Shown here in pieces: positions 22,913 to 28,018 of a DNA stretch of 28,018 nucleotides (positions within the stretch are counted from its first letter, which is position 1; every line of letters begins with the position of its first letter). A program made the position numbers and the translations under genes. Origin of the DNA: JAGLOK01 sp023139005 (GTDB taxonomy: Bacteria; Bacillota; Clostridia; Christensenellales; UMGS416); contig DAOWFX010000093.1 of NCBI GenBank assembly GCA_030637745.1, forward strand, positions 1 to 28,018, in the 5' to 3' direction. The notes below the pieces were generated by a model. It saw nothing but the letters and a program-made list of their open reading frames with translations. It had not been told where the DNA came from and searched no databases.

Positions 22913-24016
22913 CTACTTATTACTTAATAGTTTTCTTAGTCCTATCCTGCTTATACTTAAGTAAACAACAGTAAAAGCGATTAAAACAACAATAGCAAGT
23001 GTTACTTTTTCTGTATTGTCATACAAAAGCACATCTCTTATTACATCCATAATCCATCTGGTTGGTAAAAATTTAGATATGTTTTGTACGACGTTTGACA
23101 TATTACTTACATCAAAGTAACAGCCCCCTATCATAATCAATGGAGTGGTTGCGCACAGCATAAACCAATATGAGGCTTTTGAATTTTTCAAAATAGAAAT
23201 CACCATTATACAAAAAGCAATTATAGAGATTGAAAATAGTATAATCATTAATAATATTAGAAGAAAGTTATTATTAAAACTGTAATCAAAACCGACTTTC
23301 AGAGTTGTAAGTAAAGATGCCACTATGATAATTTCAAGCACTATGTAGCTTAAAAAATGTTCGAAAATATAAGAGGCTAAGCTTTTTGGGGAAACCAAAA
23401 TCCTTATAGTGGAGTTGGTTTCTTTATCAATTAATAAGAATGCAGCTAGTATAATCCCACTATAAATTATGAATTGAATCATAAACCCAAGCGCATCTAC
23501 TGTTTTTTGTGAAGAATTAATCTCTATATTTTTTTGAGAGTAGGAAACCTCAAAATCATTTATATACTCTAGCTTCAAATAAAAATCCTCTTCACTATTG
23601 GAAATATTATATAAATTTACTGCATTGTTTAGATAGGCCTCTATGCTCATCATAAGAGGAAATAGCTTTTCCTTATTAATAAAGTAGGTATCTTCCAAAT
23701 GAACATCTTTTCCGGATAATAATGCATTGGTGTATCCTTCTTCAATAGTTATAGTATATTCAACTTTTGAGTTTATTAATAAATCTAAAACTTCATTTTC
23801 ATCACATTGTACTATGACACTACTTTTTTCAATTTCTCCAATTAATGCCTTGGTTAGCTTAGTATTGTCGTGGTCAAACACAGCAACAGTTGTCGGAAGG
23901 TTTCCAGTCCCTCCTGATACGAAAAGCAGTACAAACATAAAGGGAAGCAAGAATACTATTGCAAGTTTTATAGGGCTTGAAAAAAACACCTTAAGATTTT
24001 TTTTAAATACTGTCAT
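22913..24016 (-). CDS. ABC-2 type exporter permease, second subunit (LnrN-like)
   Basis: The 367-residue protein has one N-terminal membrane helix (residues 15-35), an external domain of about 130 residues (VAVFDHDNTKLTKALIGEIEKSS ... YTITIEEGYTNALLSGKDV), and then five membrane helices from about residue 175. It ends in a region with LPTRWIMDVIRDVLLY. This is the ABC-2 (PF12698) plan of half-exporters that work with a separate ATPase. The start ATG at 24016 overlaps the first permease's end by 14 bases, with AAGGAG upstream. It is a paralog of its neighbour, and together they likely form the heterodimer channel. Confidence 0.88.
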   Translation of the reverse strand: MTVFKKNLKVFFSSPIKLAIVFLLPFMFVLLFVSGGTGNLPTTVAVFDHDNTKLTKALIGEIEKSSVIVQCDENEVLDLLINSKVEYTITIEEGYTNALLSGKDVHLEDTYFINKEKLFPLMMSIEAYLNNAVNLYNISNSEEDFYLKLEYINDFEVSYSQKNIEINSSQKTVDALGFMIQFIIYSGIILAAFLLIDKETNSTIRILVSPKSLASYIFEHFLSYIVLEIIIVASLLTTLKVGFDYSFNNNFLLILLMIILFSISIIAFCIMVISILKNSKASYWFMLCATTPLIMIGGCYFDVSNMSNVVQNISKFLPTRWIMDVIRDVLLYDNTEKVTLAIVVLIAFTVVYLSISRIGLRKLLSNK

Positions 24017-25121
24017 TTATTTTACTCCTTTCAATAATTGTAAATATTGACATCATTACGATTGCAATAATAAACAGAAAAACCAGTCCTTCAAAAATGG
24101 TTTTTGTACTACCCCCATAAATGGTTGCAAAAAGAACGTTTTTTGCATGAAAGTTAGGGGAGACATAAGACATTATGGTGCTTTTAATAAATGGTGAAAA
24201 GGCACCTGAATATTTTGGCCAAAGAACTGACCCTATGCCCATAATTACTCCCAGTGAAGCTGTAACTGATTTTGTTAACTGAGCTGAAATCATTCCCAGT
24301 AGAGTAATAATAAAAGAAAATAATATGAATACCGTTAAAATTACTAAATAATTTCCATTCCAGTTCACACCAAGTATTAAGCTTGCCAGTGTTGCGATGA
24401 CCACAAGGATAAAAGTTATATACAAAACATTTGCTATTGTTCTACCAGCAATAATATTAAAATTGGAAATAGGTGCTGTTTTTATTCTTGGGAAAATATT
24501 TTTTGTTTTATCATCTAAAATAGCATAAACTGCAATGATTCCCAGAATAGCTATCATTTGAAGCATAGATACTACTCCGTAATAGTCCAATCCAATAGGA
24601 TTACCTTTTTCAAGAATCTTTGTTTTTAAGATTTTATTATTATATTGCTTTTCTAAGGTATTCATATCCCCTTGGTTTTGCATCACCATGGTTACTGTGT
24701 TGGCAGTTTGCGTGAAATTTGTTGCAATAGCCAAAACGTAGGATTCTGGATATACAGTTGAAACATTTATTGAGTTTTTTCCATCTAAGTAATATGCTTC
24801 AATGATTGTATGAAACTTTCCTTCTTCCAGCAATAACTGCACATCTTCGTTTTCATTTAAACATGTGATTTCAAGGATTTTTTTTAGCTCGTTACCCTCA
24901 AACATTTTGTCAAATTCATCTTTATAGGGGTGGTTCATTTCATTAATTATTCCAACACGCTCTTTTGAATTGACACCTGTTTTTTGCATGTTTTCCAGTA
25001 TACTTCCTAAGAGGAAAATGACGATTAAAGTTGTTGCTATGATACTTAAGGGGATCCAAAAGGCTTTAAAGTTATTTTTTATTGTAAACATAAATATTGT
25101 AAACATAAATATTGTAAACAT
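24003..25121 (-). CDS. ABC-2 type exporter permease, first subunit (LnrM-like)
   Basis: The 372-residue protein has the same plan as the following permease: one N-terminal helix, an external domain (VGIINEMNHPYKDEFDKMFEGNELKKILEITCLNENEDVQ), and five helices from about residue 180, ending MMSIFTIIERS. The N-terminus is odd: MFTIFMFTIFMFTIKNN comes from three 15-bp direct repeats, giving in-frame ATGs at 25121, 25106 and 25091. GAGGAG lies just before the first, so I use 25121, but the ancestral start is more likely the last ATG. The gene starts 9 bases after the ATPase stop. Confidence 0.87.
   Translation of the reverse strand: MFTIFMFTIFMFTIKNNFKAFWIPLSIIATTLIVIFLLGSILENMQKTGVNSKERVGIINEMNHPYKDEFDKMFEGNELKKILEITCLNENEDVQLLLEEGKFHTIIEAYYLDGKNSINVSTVYPESYVLAIATNFTQTANTVTMVMQNQGDMNTLEKQYNNKILKTKILEKGNPIGLDYYGVVSMLQMIAILGIIAVYAILDDKTKNIFPRIKTAPISNFNIIAGRTIANVLYITFILVVIATLASLILGVNWNGNYLVILTVFILFSFIITLLGMISAQLTKSVTASLGVIMGIGSVLWPKYSGAFSPFIKSTIMSYVSPNFHAKNVLFATIYGGSTKTIFEGLVFLFIIAIVMMSIFTIIERSKINDSI
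25079..25121 (-). repeat. 15-bp tandem repeat at the permease start
   Basis: The unit ATGTTTACAATATTT occurs twice, and a third copy differs only at the end (ATGTTTACAATAAAA). The unit is five codons (MFTIF), so gain or loss keeps the frame but adds or removes start codons and changes their distance from the ribosome-binding site. Confidence 0.85.
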
Positions 25122-25130
25122 ATTTTCTCC

Positions 25131-26060
25131 TCAATCCCTAAGTGTTCTGCCGGTTAAAGAAAAGAACACATCTTCGAGCGTACATTTTTTCATATTAACA
25201 GATACAATAGAACCCTTACTTTCATTAATGGCTAGAAGAATTTCATCAATATTTTTACCACGAAGCACTACAAGTAGTCTATTGTTGTCAATATATGCTT
25301 CAACAACTCCGTCAATCTTTTTAATTTTATCAATAATATTAAATGCTATATTTTCAAGTTCAATTTCAAGAGTGCTTTCATCAGATACCATGTTTTTAAG
25401 CTGGGCTTTAGTCCCGCTTGCTATTATTCTTCCATTATCCATAATATTTATATGGCTACATAAAGTTTCTACTTCCTCCATATAGTGAGAAGTATATATA
25501 ATTGTTGCGCCTTGCCTGTTTAATGTGCGAATGGAATCTAGAATATGATTTCTGGATTGGGGATCAATACCAACTGTTGGTTCGTCCATAATGACTAATT
25601 TAGGACTATGCGCTATTGCGCAGGCGATGTTTAAGCGTCTTTTCATACCACCTGAATATTTTTTGGGCTTTTGCTTTCTCTTTTCCCAAAGTCCTACAAA
25701 TTCTAAAGCTTTTTTGACTTGTTCTTCAAGTTTTTTGCCTTTAAATCCATAGAGCGATGAAAAGAATTTAACATTCCCATATGCACTCATGTTTGGATAA
25801 AAAGATAAATCCTGTGGCACTATACCGATATCTTTTTTGATATCATACGCTTTTTGCTTCATTTCTTTGCCAAAAATTTCTACACTTCCTGAATCATATG
25901 ATGATATTGAAGTTATACAAGAAATCAAAGTTGACTTACCTGCACCATTAGGACCAAGTAAGCCTACTATTTGACCTTCCTCAATATCAAAATTCACGTT
26001 GTCCAGCGCTAACAAATCGCCATACCTTTTAACTAGGTTTTGTGTTTTTACTACTACCAT
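25131..26060 (-). CDS. ABC exporter ATPase (LnrL-like)
   Basis: The 309-residue ATPase has Walker A GPNGAGKST (36-44), Q-loop GIVPQDLSFYPNMSAYGNVKFFSSLYGF, signature YSGGMKRRLNIACAIAHSP, Walker B LVIMDEPTVGIDPQSR and switch histidine TIIYTSHYMEEVE. A C-terminal extension of about 85 residues (LEIELENIAFNIIDKIKKIDGVVEAYIDNN ... CTLEDVFFSLTGR) is typical of drug- and lipid-exporter ATPases. With two ABC-2 permeases and a NarL-type two-component system, it matches the LnrLMN/LnrJK set of Bacillus, which exports linearmycin-like polyenes, but with the regulatory genes downstream. The real substrate is unknown. AGGAG lies nine bases before the ATG. The 26061-26338 gap has no further gene. Confidence 0.9.
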   Translation of the reverse strand: MVVVKTQNLVKRYGDLLALDNVNFDIEEGQIVGLLGPNGAGKSTLISCITSISSYDSGSVEIFGKEMKQKAYDIKKDIGIVPQDLSFYPNMSAYGNVKFFSSLYGFKGKKLEEQVKKALEFVGLWEKRKQKPKKYSGGMKRRLNIACAIAHSPKLVIMDEPTVGIDPQSRNHILDSIRTLNRQGATIIYTSHYMEEVETLCSHINIMDNGRIIASGTKAQLKNMVSDESTLEIELENIAFNIIDKIKKIDGVVEAYIDNNRLLVVLRGKNIDEILLAINESKGSIVSVNMKKCTLEDVFFSLTGRTLRD

Positions 26061-26275
26061 AAATATTCTCCTATGTTATATTTGCTTAAGTATAATATGG
26101 ATTCAATCTTAATTTAAGTGAGCAGAGTAATATTAATGATATGACAAATGTAATGTTCGGAAGATAATGATGGTATTTTGATGCATAAATAAAAGCAAAC
26201 TGCATTATTAAATAAATCATTACAAGTAAGTAAAATAAATTACAGATTAGCTAAATTATAAGGATTTAGTAAAAC

Positions 26276-26305
26276 TTGTTTTTTAATCTTTAACAATGAT
26301 ATAAT
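26276..26305 (+). promoter_or_regulatory. Promoter for the HMA-mnmA pair
   Basis: TTGTTT (26276-26281) and a perfect TATAAT (26300-26305) are spaced by 18 bases and lie 33 bases before the HMA start. No copper-repressor palindrome is evident. Confidence 0.55.
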
Positions 26306-26338
26306 TTGCTCAATCCTATATATACTATAGGAGAAAGG

Positions 26339-26557
26339 ATGAACTATATGAAATATCAATTCACAGTAAATAAGATGTCATGTGAGCACTGTAAGGGTCG
26401 TGTGCACGATGCACTCCTTGCAATCAATGGTGTGGACAAGGTGGATATCGATTTAGGCACAGGAAGCGTTTCAGTTGAATGCAGTGGGGAGATTGGCCTT
26501 GACGTATTTGCAACAGCGATTGAAGAAGAGGGATATATCTTCGTGTGGAGCAATTAG
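26339..26557 (+). CDS. HMA-domain metallochaperone-like protein
   Basis: The 72-residue protein is a single heavy-metal-associated (HMA) domain. It has the metal motif MSCEHCKG (C15, C18), the helix RVHDALLAINGVDKVDIDL, and the closing VFATAIEEEGYIFVWSN. Proteins of this type carry Cu(I) to P-type ATPases or buffer it. No P-type ATPase or CsoR is nearby. The ATG at 26339 lies five bases after AGGAG; the ATG at 26348 is also possible. The stop is 10 bases from the mnmA start, so the two genes are likely cotranscribed. Confidence 0.85.
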   Translation: MNYMKYQFTVNKMSCEHCKGRVHDALLAINGVDKVDIDLGTGSVSVECSGEIGLDVFATAIEEEGYIFVWSN

Positions 26558-26567
26558 GAAAGTATTG

Positions 26568-27659
26568 ATGACGAATAACAAACAAAGAATCATCGTCGGC
26601 ATGTCCGGTGGTGTGGATAGCGCAGTTGCAGCATTGCTTTTAAAACAACAAGGATATGATGTTCTTGGTGTCTTCATGAAGAACTGGGACGAGGAAGACG
26701 AAAACGGCGTCTGTGCAGCAGATGAAGACTATACATATGTAAGACAAGTATGTGCACATATTGATATCCCATTTTACAGTATCAATTTCGTAAAGGAATA
26801 TGAGGAACGTGTATTTTCATATTTTATCGATGAATACAAAAAGGGCAGAACACCAAATCCCGATGTGATGTGCAATAAGGAAATTAAGTTCAAAGCATTT
26901 CTTGATTTTGCATTGAAGTTGGACGCACAGTTTCTGGCAACAGGACATTATGCAAGGGTGCAAGAAAAAGATGGAAAGCATTATCTCCTACGAGGTAAAG
27001 ATAACAACAAAGACCAATCATATTTCTTATATACACTAGGACAAGCGCAATTATCAAAAGTTATGTTCCCGGTGGGTAACATCGACAAACCTGAAGTGCG
27101 TAAAATCGCGAGAGAAGCAAACCTACCCAACGCCGATAGGAAAGACTCTACAGGCATATGCTTTATCGGTGAGCGCGACTTTAAGAAATTCTTGCTCAAC
27201 TACATTCCAGCACAACCCGGAGATATGGTGGATGTCACTACAGGCAAAAAGGTGGGCACACACGATGGATTGATGTTTCATACACTCGGTCAAAGAAAGG
27301 GTTTGGGCATCGGTGGACAGAAAACAGGAATTGATCTTCCGTGGTTTGTAGTGGGTAAGGATTTAGAAAATAACATTCTACTTGTTGCACAAGGAGAACA
27401 TCCCATGTTATATAGCAGACAATGTACGCTCACAGACCTCAGCTGGGTGCAAGAAGCACCTTTAGGCGATGCGTTTAATTGTGCAGTCAAAACAAGGTAT
27501 CGGCAGAAAGACATCGAATGTAGCGTTAAAATTCAAAATAATATTGCAACAGTCACATTCCATGAAGATACGCGCGCAGTAACTCCTGGACAGCATGCAG
27601 TTTTCTACGATGGCGAAATATGCCTTGGTGGTGGCATTATTGATACTGTAAAACGATGA
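26568..27659 (+). CDS. mnmA: tRNA-specific 2-thiouridylase MnmA
   Basis: The 363-residue enzyme adds sulfur to U34 of tRNA-Lys, -Glu and -Gln. It shows the ATP PP-loop GMSGGVDS (residues 11-18), catalytic C102 (NPDVMCNKEIKF) and C198 (STGICFIGERDF), which relay sulfur, plus ATGHYARV, DQSYFLYTL, and a C-terminal barrel domain (CAVKTRYRQKD ... AVTPGQHAVFYDGEICLGGGII). The length is normal. The ATG at 26568 follows TTAGGAAAG; longer upstream starts lie within the HMA gene. No cysteine desulfurase gene is adjacent. The gene ends in TGA, and a weak TGTGT/ACACA stem with a T-run (27692-27722) may end the transcript. Confidence 0.96.
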   Translation: MTNNKQRIIVGMSGGVDSAVAALLLKQQGYDVLGVFMKNWDEEDENGVCAADEDYTYVRQVCAHIDIPFYSINFVKEYEERVFSYFIDEYKKGRTPNPDVMCNKEIKFKAFLDFALKLDAQFLATGHYARVQEKDGKHYLLRGKDNNKDQSYFLYTLGQAQLSKVMFPVGNIDKPEVRKIAREANLPNADRKDSTGICFIGERDFKKFLLNYIPAQPGDMVDVTTGKKVGTHDGLMFHTLGQRKGLGIGGQKTGIDLPWFVVGKDLENNILLVAQGEHPMLYSRQCTLTDLSWVQEAPLGDAFNCAVKTRYRQKDIECSVKIQNNIATVTFHEDTRAVTPGQHAVFYDGEICLGGGIIDTVKR

Positions 27660-27818
27660 TTTCACCATATCAAGCGCGATTGTCTATTTCTTGTGTATAA
27701 CTACCAATAAAACACACTTTTTACACTATATATTGATATATGAAAAACAAAATATATCGATTGAAAAACCACCCATTTTAATCTCAAAATCTTTTTTAAA
27801 TAAATATAGTAATTTATG

Positions 27819-27847
27819 TTGACATGGCATCGATGGTTTGTTAATAT
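27819..27847 (+). promoter_or_regulatory. rRNA operon promoter
   Basis: A perfect TTGACA (27819-27824) and TAATAT (27842-27847) are separated by 17 bases, with an A/T-rich upstream region (27787-27818) that could act as an UP element. It lies about 130 bases before the 16S 5' end. Confidence 0.8.
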
Positions 27848-27851
27848 AGAC

Positions 27852-27926
27852 AAAGTCGCTCGAAACAAATGAGCTGACTTTCGCACCATGACAACCACAA
27901 AACAGACATCATGATAAAACATGGTG
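27852..27926 (+). other. Pre-16S leader with two inverted repeats
   Basis: AAAGTCGCTC pairs with GAGC-T-GACTTT (27852-27881, one bulge) right at the expected transcription start. CACCATG (27884-27890) pairs with CATGGTG (27920-27926). These are probably leader structures of the rRNA transcript. A boxA antitermination sequence is not clearly visible. The remaining leader to 27978 is A-rich. Confidence 0.45.
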
Positions 27927-27978
27927 AGGTTTAAAAAACATGAACAAAAACCAAGAGATTTCAAAAGAGTTAAAGAAT

Positions 27979-28018
27979 CAAACTAAGAGTTTGATCCTGG
28001 CTCAGGACGAACGCTGGC
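27979..28018 (+). rRNA. rrs: 16S ribosomal RNA, 5' end only
   Basis: AGAGTTTGATCCTGGCTCAG at 27986-28005 is the universal start of 16S rRNA (Escherichia coli positions 8-27), followed by GACGAACGCTGGC, the Bacillota-type form. The mature 5' end is estimated near 27979. The gene runs off the window. Confidence 0.97.

Noticed and set aside
26061..26140. Promoter for the exporter operon on the minus strand
   Set aside because: A TATTAT-like -10 is present, but no -35 box at an acceptable distance could be supported.

Overview
The window is low-GC DNA from a Bacillota-type bacterium, most likely a member of the Clostridia. The evidence is strong AGGAGG-like ribosome-binding sites, frequent GTG/TTG starts, YtrA-type GntR, DUF2089, TM2, DUF1648/DUF5808 and YbjQ genes, sigma-A-like promoters, and a 16S 5' end of Bacillota type. 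TGA is used as a normal stop (for example by mnmA and the DUF2089 gene), so the genetic code is standard. The species cannot be named from sequence reading alone.

Layout from left to right. 1-838: the right part of an IS5-family insertion sequence. 960-2972: a lone large polytopic membrane protein, probably of GT-C glycosyltransferase type. 3151-4035: a radical SAM gene of the SPL-like family with an in-frame TGA ahead of its FeS cysteine motif. 4077-4514: three tandem 146-bp repeats, each with the same two hairpins. 4601-5835 (minus strand): a three-gene cassette made of a DUF2089 zinc-ribbon/HTH regulator, a protein with a short oligomerisation helix and a long GxVx solenoid, and a TM2 membrane protein. 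6050-8094 (plus strand): a YtrA-type GntR operon with a DUF1648/DUF5808 membrane protein, a 76-residue membrane protein and a YbjQ protein. Its promoter is overlapped by a palindromic operator.

8179-9477: an O-antigen-ligase/polymerase-like protein. 9629-10345: a CPBP intramembrane protease. 10583-11551: an alpha/alpha-toroid protein of unknown function. 11891-14690: a BtuFCD/FecBCD-type metal-chelate importer (lipoprotein, permease, ATPase) with a structured leader that includes a tRNA T-arm-like hairpin. 14725-14800: tRNA-Arg(CCG). 15129-17558: two paralogous AraC/GyrI-type regulators in convergent orientation around a four-cysteine protein of unknown function. 17740-17963: a dead gene resembling the CdiI_2-type immunity family. 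18146-20221: threonine ammonia-lyase with an ACT domain, followed by a nucleoside-phosphorylase-fold protein. 20565-21060: a RipA-like membrane protein gene with a one-base frameshift at codon 4. 21100-26060 (minus strand): a five-gene ABC exporter plus two-component system operon resembling the linearmycin-resistance lnrLMN/lnrJK set. 26339-27659: an HMA metallochaperone followed by mnmA. 27819-28018: promoter, leader and first bases of a 16S rRNA gene.

Most genes are housekeeping or small envelope-stress and efflux modules. The least explained parts are the tandem structured repeats at 4077-4514, the DUF2089/solenoid/TM2 cassette beside them, a second dispersed intergenic repeat (about 14875-15010 and 20235-20400), and the AraC/GyrI-four-Cys module. 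The window also shows decay: two genes carry internal TGA codons and a third carries a single-base frameshift.
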